Assembly: GCA_035048495.1 (NCBI GenBank)
Contig: CM068545.1
Location: 9,610,958 to 9,674,957 of the forward strand
From: Euptelea pleiosperma
Lineage: Eukaryota > Streptophyta > Magnoliopsida > Ranunculales > Eupteleaceae
Reading direction: 5' to 3'
Length of the DNA: 64,000 nt
Positions 36,901 through 52,215 of the stretch are shown here, piece by piece. A model generated the notes under the pieces. The model searched no databases, had not been told where the DNA came from, and saw only the letters and a program-made list of their open reading frames with translations. Within the stretch, counting starts at the first letter, position 1, and the number at the start of each line of letters is the position of its first letter. The position numbers and the translations under genes were made by a program.

Positions 36901-37353
36901 ACTCATTTGCTACGGCATTAAAAACTTAGTTTATTTCTTTATTGACTTTTCATTCTTATTTAGAATCAGCCAATGAAAAAAAAATTTGACAAGAACTAAA
37001 CATATGGTTGGAAACTTGGAATCGAGATGCTTTGTAGAAAAAATGGTTGTAAGAAAACGATTGATTGTGGTAGGAGTGGAATATCGATGGCGATTTAATT
37101 TATTATGCATAAACGTGTCTGGTCTTTATTGGACGCAAGGACGAGAGTATTGCTAGATATTTTCCAGTGGGAGTTAATTCTACCCGCTAAGAGGGGGTAC
37201 CAACAAGAAGTCAAACAGGTCAATCCAATGACTCGCTTAACATAAAATTCAAAAGATTGACGTACTTGTGTATTCTCATTGGCCCTGCCAGTACAATTAG
37301 ACCCATTTTCTACCACTCACGTTGCATCAAGTTTAAGATTGTGTGATATTAGG

Positions 37354-37698
37354 CATGGTTTTAAAAACGGCCGTTTAAAGTTTAAATGGTAACGCCCCAA
37401 ACCCATTTCCGTTTAAACACGTTTTGTCGCTTTGAATTTAACAGCCATTTTTTGTTTTAATTGCCGTTAAAATGCCATTAAAATTGTTTAAACGGCCGTT
37501 AAAATTAGTTTAACAGCGGTTAAATTTTGAAAATTTTTGTGACAAAAACGGCCGTTAAATTCCATTAAATTCTATTTTTTTTTAGTTCTTCAAATTTTGT
37601 ATTTTGAATTTCAGTGCCACTTTTTCCATTAAAATCCGTTAAATTCCATTTTTGCCCCTGGCCGTTTCAATCTGTTTAAAAGGTAACGCCCTAGTCGG
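37354..37698. mobile_element. Family C hAT-like MITE
   Basis: CATGGTTTTAAAAACGGCCG left end, GGTAACGCCCCAAACCC landmark, then TTAAACGG-type words up to a GGTAACGCCCTAGTCGG segment. The right terminus is degraded. It is shared in position with the truncated copy at 21,600. Confidence 0.65.
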
Positions 37699-37819
37699 CT
37701 CAAGGTTTGTATCATGGCTCTAGGTTTGAGCCCCATTATACTAGTAGAAATTTATTAGGCATACTGATTGCTGAATGCCAAAGGGAATCATTTCTAATGG
37801 CTATATATATATATATATG

Positions 37820-38215
37820 AGTCAGGATTGGGGGACAACAATTTCACGCAACGTTTTTGACAATAATTTTGGTGTACGCACATGGAAGATGAATCAATGG
37901 CTGAATTTTGGTAAGGATGATCTCCTCACCATAAAGATCACCGTACAAAAAATCAGCCTATTCTAAAATTTCTAACCCCCTCAAATGTGGTTTTCAAGTT
38001 GACGATAAAAATGAACGGTCCACAATTCTTCAACTTCTAAACTAGTCTACAAATATCAGAATGATTTGAATTTTTGTGAGGATGATCTCCTCACCATAGA
38101 GACTGTCATCGCCAAAAATTATCCCATTCCAATTCTTCTAATTTATAAATTGTCCAGCGCCAATTTTTGTTGTCAAAAACGTTGTATGAAATAGTTGTCC
38201 CCCGGTCCTAACCCT
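37820..38215. mobile_element. Family B MITE beside the (TA)n tract ending unit 2
   Basis: Ends AGTCAGGATTGGGGGACAAC and GTTGTCCCCCGGTCCTAACC are inverted. The interior has GAATCAATGGCTG and the mirrored TCTCCTCACCATAAAGATCA blocks. It occupies the place taken by a Helitron in unit 1 and by Helitron concatemers in unit 3. Confidence 0.7.
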
Positions 38216-38505
38216 ATTTATATAATGACTAATGTGTGTGGGCCCACATACAGATGAGTTATTCTTCTTAATATAGATATCAACTTCACAAAAAATCAAC
38301 TAATTCCAACATTAGTAGCCTTGTGAAAAGTAGATTGCAAGTTGAAAAATTTAAGACCGACCATTTTTATTGTTAAATTCACAACCAATAAATTCACATC
38401 ATGAGCCCAATGAACAGGCCCTTGAGTAGAATCCAAACCCATGATGAAAATGCTGAAATATCGGAATGATTTGAATTTTTGTGGGGATGATCTCCTCACC
38501 ATAGA

Positions 38506-38963
38506 GATCATCCTCACCAAACATAAAGGTAAATGGCTATCTTAGAAGGGGTTGACACAGCTCTTAATAAAGGTTGGGATAATATATGGATTGAATGGGA
38601 TTCAGAAGCAACTCTAAAAGCGTTCAAAGGGAATGATTTGCCTTGGACTATTAAAGATAAATAGGAAGACATCAAACATAAAGCAAGAGGCATTCGATTT
38701 ACTTCGATTTGGCGAGAGGCAAATTTTAGTGCTGATAAGTGCGTTAAGAGGGGCTCTGAACTTCCTATCAACTCTAGCTAGTGGTGGGACAATACACCAC
38801 CTTTTCTTGTTTTAGTGGAGGATCCTAATCAGCCTTATTTTCGTTTTGTGAGATGAATTGCTAATTAGGATCTTTATTGTCCGTTTTCATCCCCCTTGAG
38901 ATTGTACTTTCTTTTTCTTTAATATATTCTCATTTAGCAAAAAAAAAGATCATCCTCACCAAA
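38506..38963 (+). mobile_element. 5'-truncated LINE with 16-bp target duplication
   Basis: The insert 38,522-38,947 ends in nine A residues. It is flanked by perfect copies of GATCATCCTCACCAAA (38,506-38,521 and 38,948-38,963). The start encodes the end of an RNase H domain (ALNKGW...WDSEATLKAF, stop at 38,662-38,664), related to the LINE at 18,110. A 5' truncation, an A tail and a long target duplication are the signs of target-primed reverse transcription. The host is a family B MITE whose sequence resumes exactly after the repeat. Confidence 0.95.
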
Positions 38964-39385
38964 ACTCAACTATTGATGATTCATCTTCTATGTGGGTCCG
39001 CCAAATATTTGTCAAAAACAATTGTCTAAAAATGGTTGTCCCTGATCCCCACCCCATAAGTAAAGGATTGACTACGATAGGAGCATCAAATCCTAGGCGA
39101 TTTAATTTTTTTAGGCATCCACTTGGGACAAATCTAATACGCTAGAGACTTAAAAGTATGTAAACAGTGTATCCACCATTGAATGCTCATTGAAAAATGT
39201 GTTTTTAATTTATAAAATATATTTTTTTGAAAACATTGAAATAACACATTTTCCAAGGGACATCCAACCGTACTCACACTGTTTACATACTAAAAGTCTG
39301 CAAATAGTTGCATACTAAGTGAGCCCATCAACTTGTAAGGTACGATCTCAAGTCAAAGAGAAACACGGGCGGTTATCTAAATCAA

Positions 39386-39768
39386 GGGTCAGGTTCCGGT
39401 GACCAACATTCTTGTCCAACATCTTGGTGTTGGTGTACCCTAATAGAGGATGAATCAATGACTTATTTTTGATGAAGATGATCTCCTCATCAAAAAGATA
39501 ACCCCAACAAAAAATCAGCCCATTCTGAAATTTCTAACCCCATTAAGTGTGGTTTTCGTGTCACACCGTAAAAATCGACGGTCCATAATTCTTCAACTTC
39601 TAAACCTGTCTATGAACGTCAGAATGATTTGAATTTTTGTGAGGATGATCTCCTCACCATATAGATCATCTTCACCAAAAATCAGCCATTGATTCATCTT
39701 CTACGAAGGTACACCAAGGTGTTGGTTAAAAATGTTGGTCAAAAGTGTTGGTCACCGGAACCCGACCC
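39386..39768. mobile_element. Family B MITE
   Basis: GGGTCAGGTTCCGGTGACC and GTCACCGGAACCCGACCC ends. It is orthologous in position to 25,682-26,102, with the paralogous empty site in unit 1. Confidence 0.75.
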
Positions 39769-39801
39769 ATCGAAAGAGAAATCTTATGGATCAATTGTCA
39801 A

Positions 39802-40204
39802 GAGTAAAACTTGTGTCACAAGATGTGATGGAAGCCAGTCACAGCATTCAATACAAGCCACGTGGCATACTATTAGAGGACGATGACCGTATGGATGTTT
39901 GGCCAGTCCATCAGCGGACCGGTACACAAAGAATCAGCTTGATTAGTTATTTCTAACCGATTCTATTGAAGTTATTTTCATGGGTTGATTTTAATGGTAG
40001 CAATTTGAGCATTATTGGGCATTATTTGGGTGCAAAAATCCAAAGGTTTTAAATCACTAATCAGGCTGATTTTTGGTTTGTAGGTCCACCGAGGGACTGG
40101 CCAAACATCCATACAGTCAGTGCCCTCTGATCGTGTGCCATGTGGCTCGTATTGAGTGCTGTGACTGGCTTCCGTCACAACATCTTGTGACACAAGTTTT
40201 ACTC
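39802..40204. mobile_element. Mutator-like family A MITE, 9-bp target duplication
   Basis: GAGTAAAACTTGTGTCACA ends and AATTGTCAA on both sides (39,793-39,801 and 40,205-40,213). It is the same insertion event as 26,136-26,531, carried along by the segmental duplication. Confidence 0.9.
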
Positions 40205-40263
40205 AATTGTCAAAGTCAGTCAATTGGCATAAAATTCAAAAGATTAAAGTTGTTAGGAACTTA

Positions 40264-40625
40264 CGAGTAAATCTTGGCTGACCGGCGGGGATGGTCACCG
40301 ACAGTCCACAATATGAGCCAAGTTGTCTATTTATAAAGGACCTCGACCTTATGGATATTTGGCCAATCCTAGGTGGACCTACAGACCAAAAAACATTGTA
40401 AGCGTTGGATTGGAGTCATTTTTCAGGGGAATTTGAGCATTATTGACCATTATTTGGGGCACAAGATCGAAAGGTTTAAAATCAGTAATCGAGCTGATTT
40501 TTGGTTTGTACCTCCACTTAGGGATTGGCCAAACATCCATACGGTCAGCGTCCTCTAAAGATATGTCGTGTGGCTCATATTATGGGTGGTCACCGCATAT
40601 CTGACCGTCCGGGTCGGCCGTGTTT
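40264..40625. mobile_element. Family A MITE
   Basis: Counterpart of 11,190-11,536. CTTGGCTGACCGGCGGGGAT on the left, GACCGTCCGGGTCGGCCGTG on the right, and GACCTTATGGATATTTGGCC and CCATACGGTCAGCGTCCTCT arms inside. A truncated family A copy follows at about 40,705-40,840. Confidence 0.65.
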
Positions 40626-41276
40626 TAGTTCTTGTTGTGTATTCTCATTGGTATTGGCTGGAATAGAACGTTCTGACAGACGTCCATCAACAAAGTTGTT
40701 GACCACATGGCAATCGTAGAGGACGTTGATTTGGTCAATCCCTAGGTGGACCTACAAACCAGAAATCAGCCTGCTTAGTGCTTTCAAACCTTTTTGATCT
40801 TTGTACCCAAATAGTGATCAATAATTTCCAAATTCCAATACATTATAGCAATAAAAATGTATGTTGACACAAAATTTTATCATTAGTTATTTAACTTAAG
40901 AATTTAGAGCTGTTATTTTCATTAGATCATAAGAATTGACGACGGCTCAAGGATAGGAGAAATTTTTTGAAGCGGTGGGATTTTTTAGGCGGCAATCATG
41001 TGTTAATGATCGAGCGCCACATATACCCAGGGTAACTTTTTAAAAAGTCTTTTTAAAACCAAAGCCTATACCATGGGTATATGTGGTGCGCAATAATGCA
41101 CCAATGATTTAATACCTTTCATCATAGTCTTATTCCTTGATTTAATATCCATGAGTGCGCATGTTCGCTGATTCAAAAATTCCACCGCTCTTCAAAAAAA
41201 ATTCCAAGGGTTGTATAACGGCTCTAGATATGAGCCCCATTATAATAGTAGTGATTTAATAGGCATATCTAGCTCA

Positions 41277-41470
41277 GGAGCCCCCACTTTTTCTGAACCC
41301 CCTCGGAAGTTGGATTGGCGCCATGACGGTAGTTGATAGCGCCGAGCTGGCATTGAACTAAGTGAATGCCAACCCAGCGCTATCAACCACCGGTGAATTC
41401 TCGGAATCCACATCCGACTCTCGAGGGAAGTCAGAAAAAGGTAGTCATCGGAGCCTGTTCCCAGATTTAA
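41277..41470. repeat. Hairpin element, unit 3 copy
   Basis: CAGGAGCCCCCACTTTTTCT on the left mirrors GTCAGAAAAAGGTAGTCATC and GGAGCCTG on the right. The inner arms GGTAGTTGATAGCGC and GCGCTATCAACCACC pair well. It corresponds to 13,125-13,312 with many differences. Confidence 0.6.
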
Positions 41471-41484
41471 TTTATGTTCCACTA

Positions 41485-42393
41485 ATTAAGTTTGGGAATT
41501 TTTGACATATCCCCCCATGTTATGTTTAAAATTTAACATACCCCCCTAACAATTTGAAAAAACTGACATACCCCCCTATGACTCCGTCCACTGTCCATTG
41601 ACCCGAGTTGACTACCTAATTTTGTATTTAAGGACAAAAGTGTCCTTGTCTTCAACCTTAGAACATGGGTTTGGGTTTAGGCCAAAACCCATACCCGAAA
41701 TCAAACATGAAAAGAGGAGATTAAAAATAAAAATTAAAACCCATGTTCATACGAGACTTTTTTTGGAGGATTTTTGATGAATTAAACAAAGTTTGAGAAG
41801 AAAAAATCCCCAAAAATAAATAAAACTCATAAAGGAATGAGATTTCTTTTTATGGATTTTATTGTAAAATGAAATTTTAAAATTGAGAGAACCTGTCTTT
41901 CCAAATCCACATCTCAAAAGTTTAAATTCTAAATTGGTTTGTCTTGTTTTTCATTTTTGTTAATGAAAATTTTAAAACTAATATTGTATGCTTTGTGTGT
42001 GTGTGTGTGTGTGTTTATTTTTTTTTAAAACCTTGGGTTTTAAATTATTGCCGGAGTGGTGGCCAGCCGTCCATTACACTCCAGTGGGTTGGTCGCTAGT
42101 GACGGGTGGCCGACCCATTGGAATCTCTTGGCCGGCCGTCTACTACAGCCATTTGATTTGGGGTTTGGGTTTTGGCCCAAACCCTTGTTCCAAGGTTGAA
42201 GACAAGGGCATTTTTGCCTTTTAAAACAAAACTTGGTAGTCAACTCGGGTCGCCATTGGTCAAATGACAGTGGACCGAGTCATAGGGGGGTATGTCAGCT
42301 TTTCCAAATTGTGTGTGTGTGTGTGGTGGTGGGGAGGTATGTCAAATTATAAAGATAATATGGGGCGGTATGTCAAAAATTACCATTAAGTTT
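41485..42393. mobile_element. MULE with about 210-bp inverted ends and 9-bp target duplication
   Basis: The element occupies 41,494-42,384. The ends GGGAATTTTTGACATA and, reversed, GGTAATTTTTGACATA open long inverted repeats of about 210 bp that share CCCCCCTATGACTC and GACCCGAGTTGACTACC. ATTAAGTTT lies directly on both sides (41,485-41,493; 42,385-42,393). Unit 1 has the empty site (AATTAAGGTTTGAGC near 13,340). Long inverted ends and a 9-bp duplication mark a Mutator-like element. (GT)n runs occur at 41,994-42,014 and 42,313-42,324. No transposase or recognisable captured gene is seen in the 430-bp centre. Confidence 0.85.
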
Positions 42394-42411
42394 TGAGCTA
42401 CGGGGAAGAGA

Positions 42412-42660
42412 TTGAAAACCAACATATTGCCCACACTTTCCAGCCCACTGACCTTAGGAATGTTAGGCCCATCCCTTGGTGGATCTACAAGCCAAAAATC
42501 AGCGGATTTGGGCATTTTTCATCATGAGCTTAGAACACACCTCTTCAAGAAGCCTGTGATGAAAAAGTATTCAAATCGAATGGCTAGAAATCACCAATGG
42601 AGTTATTTTGTTGTGTAGGTCCACAAAGGGATGGGCCAAAGATTCATAGGGCCAGTGGGC
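42412..42660. mobile_element. Degenerate family A-like MITE downstream of CRK copy 3
   Basis: Paralogue of 13,385-13,625, with CCCTTGGTGGATCTACAAGC and TAGGTCCACAAAGGGATGGG arms. The remaining 42,670-43,452 is collinear with unit 1 and holds nothing further I recognise. Confidence 0.45.
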
Positions 42661-43452
42661 CCAAAATCACGTGCTATGTGCGGTATTCTGGCAACATATG
42701 CAGCGTTTGCTAGGCTTTTCCTAGGGTGACTAGGGTCCTTTTGCTTGGATGTTGGAGCACTATAAAATTAGACAGACTTAAGAGATGATGATCATGGTGA
42801 TAGACAAACTTAAGAGCCCGGATAACCACGGTTTCAAAAAAAAACAAAAAAATTATAGGTTCCTCACTTCCTCTTCACGCGTACTTGTAACGTGCTGCTT
42901 AATGGCCCGTACAGTTGAGGGACAAGTCCTGGGGTTCAAAGCCCACTTGCACAATTGCGTTACTGATCTTGTTTAAAGCAGGCCCATTAGTCAGGGGCAA
43001 CACCAAAATTTTTTTGTCTTGAGCTCGTACCTTAATTGGTTGTTTTTCTTATACTGCAACTAAATGGGTCGGAGCCATTCTATTCTATGATACAGAATTC
43101 TGTATCTAATGTTTTATTCAAAATCATCCCTAAAAAATCCATGTGGTACACTCCTTCAATTCGTATGACTCATGAATGTTTCGCTCACCCCTTGGTGGGC
43201 ATACATACACCTAAAAAATCAGCTTGATTGGTGATTTTTATCCATTAGATCGAGCATTTTTTTCATCACTGGTTCTAGTATTGAGGGGCAGTGGAGCTAC
43301 TGATAAATCTACACCTATACAAGCCAACAAATTACTGCAAAACACAAATGTTGTTGACAAGAGCATGCTTACGTAGGATGATAAATCTGTCTTGAAATCA
43401 AGTTGTATATAATTGTTTTATACAAGTCTATAATACCTTTGATCGGCTAATG

Positions 43453-47405
<3,953 letters not shown>

Positions 47406-47589
47406 TTGTTTCTCGCCCTGCTCTGTTCCTGAAAACTGATGAATCTGAATTAATGGACTGCTTTGCACCGTTGGGATGCTTTAGAAGAGAAATGAGGAAG
47501 AACAGTCAAGCGTCCAGGACAATCAAAATCAATTTGTGCGGCAAATTAAAATTCTATTCAGTCCCTCTTTATTAATTAATGATCTACAA

Positions 47590-48139
47590 GGGCGTGTTTG
47601 ATAAAATTTTCGCAAGAAAATACGTCTCGAAAATGCCTTAAATGGCCGATTCATTGCAACTGAACATATTTCAATCATGTGAGAAAATATAAGCTAATTT
47701 TCATGGAAAATGAATTCCAGGCTCAGTAGGGAAAATTATCCAGATTTAAATGGCTTGGTATGGAAGATTATAAAGATTTAAAATGACTATCTAACAATGG
47801 ACAGTTGTGTTTCCCAAGGAAAATGCAATTTTCCCACTTGGCAATCGAACACGCCCTAAATGGCTGATTGATTAAATAGAAAATTTCTCCGAGAAAATAC
47901 ATATGGGAAATGCCTTAAATGGCTGATTGATTGCAACACATATTTCAACCATGTGAGAAAATAATACGTATTTTCAAGTGGAAATGATTTCTCACTTATT
48001 TGGATGGGAAATGAATTCCGGGCTTAGTAGGGAAAATTATCCAGATTTAACTGACTTATTTAAAATGGCTATCTAGCAATGGACAATTGTGTTTTCCCAA
48101 GGAAAATGCAATTTTCCCACATGGCAATCAAACACGTCC
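47590..48139. mobile_element. Two adjacent hAT-like MITE copies upstream of CRK copy 3
   Basis: The first copy runs from GGCGTGTTTGATAAAATTTT to GCAATCGAACACGCC (47,590-47,856). A second, diverged copy follows directly and ends GGCAATCAAACACGTCC near 48,139. Both carry AATGCCTTAAATGGC, a CAAC(T)-rich segment and GGGAAAATTATCCAGATTTA. GGGCGTGTTTG-type inverted ends are common in plant hAT MITEs. No target duplication is evident. Confidence 0.6.
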
Positions 48140-48209
48140 AAAGTCTTATTTAGGACCAAACACTAGTTGGAAACTTGGAATCAAGATTCTTTGCAGAAAA
48201 AAGGAAAGT

Positions 48210-48645
48210 AAGGGCTTGTGTTGGTACGTGAGAAAAAGAGTTCCAATGGTGAATATTTAGCCAAACAAATAATATTTGTACATACCAATATTTAACAACG
48301 TTTGGTACGTGTATTCATTGGGGTCCCACATACCAACGTGTATTCTCTCAATTTGAGTGGGTCCCACATATCAAAGTAAGTAAAAAATGGGTTAGGCGAG
48401 TGCGGAACCACATTAGGTCAAAGGATAAAAAAAAAAAATTTTATCTATTTTATATATTAAAAAACTCATTTTTATTTATAATAGTGATTTTCTCGTGAGA
48501 AAATAGAATTTTTCCACCAAAACTTAATTGGCGTGAAAATATTTACCCAAGGGGGGAGGGGGGTGGCTGCCAAACGCCCCGACGTGATTATGAGCTCGCA
48601 CAAATATTTTATTTTTCGTCCGGTGGGTTACCAAACAGGCGCTAA
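48210..48645. mobile_element. hAT-like MITE, unit 3 only
   Basis: AGGGCTTGTGTTGGTACG on the left and, reversed, AGCGCCTGTTTGGTAAC on the right. Units 1 and 2 read through this point (GGTTGTAAGAAAATGATTG in unit 1), so it is a unit-specific insertion. The interior includes repeated GTGGGTCCCACAT segments and no coding frame. Confidence 0.6.
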
Positions 48646-49210
48646 AAGAAAAAGATTGATTGCGATAGGAGTGGAGCATCGATGGCGATTTATTTATTTT
48701 TTATGCATAAACGTGCATGGCCTTTATTGGATGCAAGGACGAGAGTACGGCGCCTTTATTGACTTTATTCTACGCGGATAACGGGTCCCATCAACAAGTC
48801 AAAGAGGAAATGGACGCCTATCTAAAGTCTAAACTAAAAATCTCATTGATCAATTGCCAAGTCAATCCAATACCCGTTTAACATAAAATTCAAAAGATTG
48901 AAGATCTCGTATATATATATATTGTCATTGGCCCAGGCGGTACAATTGGAATCCACACTAATATTATTCGACCCATTTTCTACCACTCATGTTGCATCAT
49001 GTTTAAAGTTGTCAATGGATGGGTCGCTCCAATAATGGCCTTTCGGACCAGATTCAAATAACATCCAGCCTGGATCTATGATTATTCGTGATCTAATAAA
49101 CTATCAAATTGGTTCTGGATCAACCTTGGTTCGATCTGTAATGACCCAATTCGATAATATTATATATTATTATTTACATACTAGTGAAAAAACTATATTA
49201 TATCAATAAA

Positions 49211-50520
49211 CTAGTAAATGGCCCGTGCCGCCCACGGCACTTTCCGACAAAAGCGTATGCAAAAATCGGATGCTTTCGGCACTCAAACGGTATAACGGAT
49301 TGGGGCGTTACCATTTTTTCCATTATGACGGCTGTTATAACAAAGGGAGAATTGGGAAAATAACAAAAATAACAAAAAATAACGGTGTTGAAATTCAAAT
49401 TTTAAATAAATTGAGGTCAAATGAGGCGGATTGAGTGGCTGAAATCTAACCGCCCACATTAGATCAATAGATTTGATCTCAACCACTCTTTATCTAACTG
49501 TCCACATTAGATGGATGGATAAGATAAGAGAATACAACTGAGTTGTCTAGTTATATATGTGGGTGGCCCGTGCCCGCGGCACTGTCCGACAAAGTGTTTG
49601 TCAAAATCGGGTGGGAGTTAATCTCAGCCATCGATATGAAGCATAGTGGATCTCAGACATTCATTATTGAAGTCGTATAAGATAAAACCACAGTCACTTG
49701 TTATATTGATAGTGGGTGGCCCGTGCCCTTGGCACTCCCCTACAAAGCATTTCCCAAAATCGGGTGTGAGTGGTTGAGATCCACCATCATTTGGGGGATA
49801 AGATCTCGGCCCTTCTTTGTTGAAACAAATAAGAGGGGGTATAAGTGGGGAGACAACTTCCCTGTTTTGTTACATAGACAAGTGGGTGCCCCGTGCCATC
49901 GGCACTCCTCGACAAAGAATTTGTCAAAATCAGGTGAGTGGCGGAGATCCATTGTCCATTTGGGGGAAGATTAGATCTCGACCCTTCTTTGTCGATGCTT
50001 ATAAGAGAAGGTATAAGTAGGGAGACAACCAATGTGTTTTGTTATATAGAATAGTAAATGGCCCATGCCCACGGCATTCTCCGACAAAAGCGTTTGCCAA
50101 AATTGGATGTCTTCGACACTCAAACGGTATAACGGACTGGGGCATTACCGTTTTTTCCATTATAACGGTTGTTATAACGGATTGTAACTCACAGAGGGAG
50201 AAATAGGAAAATAATCGAAATAACAAAAAATAACAGTGTTGAAATTTAAATTTTGAATAAATTGATGTCAAATGAGGCTATCGAGTGGTTGAAATCTAAC
50301 CGTCCACATTAGATCGATGGATTTGATCTCAACCACTCTTTATCTAACCGTCCACATTAGATGGATGGATAAGATAAGAGAATACAATTGAGTTTTCTTG
50401 ATATATGCGTGGGTGGCCCGCGGCACTTTCCGACAAAGTGTTTGTCAAAATCGGGTGGGAGTTAATCTCAGCCACTAATTATTCAAGCCATTTAAGATAA
50501 TAGGTGTATAAGAAAACAAT
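49211..50520 (-). mobile_element. Head-to-tail array of about six Helitron-like units (left array)
   Basis: On the minus strand each unit begins TCTATATAAC-like and ends in GTGCC-N3-GGCAC hairpin, then GGGCCACCCACTA or CTAG. In plus coordinates: type A 49,211-49,558, B 49,559-49,709, C 49,710-49,878, C' 49,881-50,050, A 50,052 to about 50,405, B about 50,408-50,520 (truncated). The array terminus is CTAG at 49,211-49,214 with a T outside it. The hairpin is conserved, and in the second A unit both arms changed together (ATGCC and GGCAT). Type A carries an extra block resembling family C words. No proteins are encoded. Confidence 0.7.
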
Positions 50521-50690
50521 TAAATTTCCGTTAAATACTATTTTTTTTTAATTTTTAATTTTCAAATTTTGAATTTTGAATTTCAGTACCACTTTTTCCG
50601 TTAAAATCATTAAAATCCGTTAAAATCTATTTTTTCCATTTTTGCCCCTGGCCGTTTAAATCCGTTTTAACGGTAACATCCCTCTCGAGG
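50521..50690. mobile_element. Half of a family C hAT-like MITE
   Basis: TTCCGTTAAAT, TTTTTGCCCCTGGCCGTTTA and CCGTTTTAACGGTAACATCC are the family C landmarks. Only one half is present. It truncates the last unit of the left Helitron array. Confidence 0.6.
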
Positions 50691-50769
50691 CATAAAAAGT
50701 AGGGCTCTTGAGCATGACCCTTGGGCTATATGTAAATCAAACCCATTTCATTCCTTATATGTAGGTAAA

Positions 50770-50930
50770 TAGTAGGTGACCTGTGCCCACGGCACTCATC
50801 GACAAAGCGTTTGTCAAAATTGGGTGTGAGTGGCTGAGATCCATTGTCCATTTGGTTTGATAAGATCTCGGCCATCCTTTATGATGCTGGATAAGAGGGG
50901 GAGACAACCGTCCTGTGTTTGTAATATAGA
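50770..50930 (-). mobile_element. Single Helitron-like unit (type C)
   Basis: On the minus strand it runs from TCTATATTACAAACACAGG to the hairpin GTGCC, GTG, GGCAC and ends GGTCACCTACTA. It is inserted between A and T with no duplication. It stands apart from both arrays. Confidence 0.65.
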
Positions 50931-51015
50931 TATGTATGTTGATACAAACATTTATCATCATTTGTTATTTAACATAAGAAATTATTTAGTTGAGAGAGAG
51001 AGAGAGAGAGAGATA

Positions 51016-51292
51016 TGGCTAGATTGGGGAAAGGTGAAACAACTATATACCAATGGATCGTCGGGCCAACGTACAATACATGCGCGGGACACATCATCTG
51101 CTAGCACATCCCCTCAGCAAGAATACACGAGACTTGAACCCGCGACCTCTTAGGCCTTAAGGCTCTGATAACATGTTAAACAACCATTTACCCCAAAGAT
51201 CGACCTTTTGGGGAAAGGTGCAATAACTATATACCAACGGATTGTCGGGCAAGCACAACACGTGCACAGGAACGCATCATCCACTAACAACA
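51016..51292 (-). mobile_element. TRIM (terminal-repeat retrotransposon in miniature), 3' LTR truncated
   Basis: Read on the minus strand: 5' LTR 51,292-51,174 (119 bp, TGTTGTTAG...TTTAACA). Directly next comes a primer-binding site TGTTATCAGAGCC (51,173-51,161) close to the initiator-Met tRNA complement TGGTATCAGAGC. A short interior follows, then a purine tract GAGGGGA and a second LTR copy from 51,108 to about 51,016 that breaks off in a (CT)n run. The two LTRs share a segment of about 50 bp with TTGGTATATAGTT. Nothing is encoded. Confidence 0.75.
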
Positions 51293-51762
51293 TGCACCCA
51301 ATTTAGAACCAAAGGAACGGTGGCTCAATGACACAATATCATGGCTCTATGGATTAACGCCATTATAATAATAGAGATTTAATAGGCATACTGATTGCTG
51401 AACGCACCAAAGGAAATCCTTTCTAATGGATATCGTAATTTCCAATTAGATTATATATATATATATAACAAAACAGGGAAGTTGTCTCCCCACTTATACT
51501 CCCTCTTATCTATTTTGATAAAAGACGGCCAAGATCTTTTCCCCCAAATGACGGTGGATCTCAGCCACTCACACCTGATTTTAGCAAATGCTTTGTCATA
51601 TTGTGTTGTGGGCACGGGCCACCCACTATCTATATAACAAAACAGGGAAGTTGTCTCCCCTCTTATACCCCCTCTTATCTATTTAGACAAAGAAGGGCTG
51701 AGATCTTATCCCCCAAATAGATGGTGGATCTCAGCCATTCACACACTACAACAAAAAAGGGT

Positions 51763-52215
51763 TTTACCGACGGCCAGATGCCGTCGGTCAAAGGTTGAAT
51801 TTCGTCGGTAAATGCTATAGCGACGGTCAACCTGGCCGTCGGTTGGCGTCGGTAAAACATACGTCGGTAAAGGTTTTATCGACGGCCTATTCTAAATCGG
51901 CCGTCGGTATAAAGTCCTTCTTACTAAAATAACTTCGTAGTCGAAGTTACATATATCGACGGCATTAACCTTTTACCGACGTCCACACGTCGTCGCTATA
52001 CGTCACTTTTACCGACGGCCAGAAACAACTGTCGCTATATATAACCTATACCGACGGTCATGGCCGTCGGTAAATATTTATAAAAGATTATCCTCACATA
52101 GAAAACGATTACCGACGGCCGTCGACCGTCGCTATATGTGACCTATACCGACGGTCAAAACTCCGGCCGTCGGTAATTATCACATATAGCGTCGGTCGAT
52201 GGCCGTCGGTAATCG
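51763..52215. repeat. Left subterminal repeats of the CACTA element
   Basis: About a dozen and a half copies of ACCGACGGCC or its complement GGCCGTCGGTA, and variants with CGTCGCTATA, occur in direct and inverted orientation. Such subterminal motifs bind the transposase in characterised En/Spm elements. Confidence 0.9.

Noticed and set aside
47406..47468. Upstream in-frame ATG giving CRK copy 3 a longer N-terminus
   Set aside because: The extension is not shared by copies 1 and 2 and would put 21 residues in front of the signal peptide.
51128..51160. tRNA- or SINE-like GGGTTCAAGTC B-box on the minus strand
   Set aside because: No cloverleaf or A-box can be drawn, and the position fits the short interior of a TRIM next to its primer-binding site.
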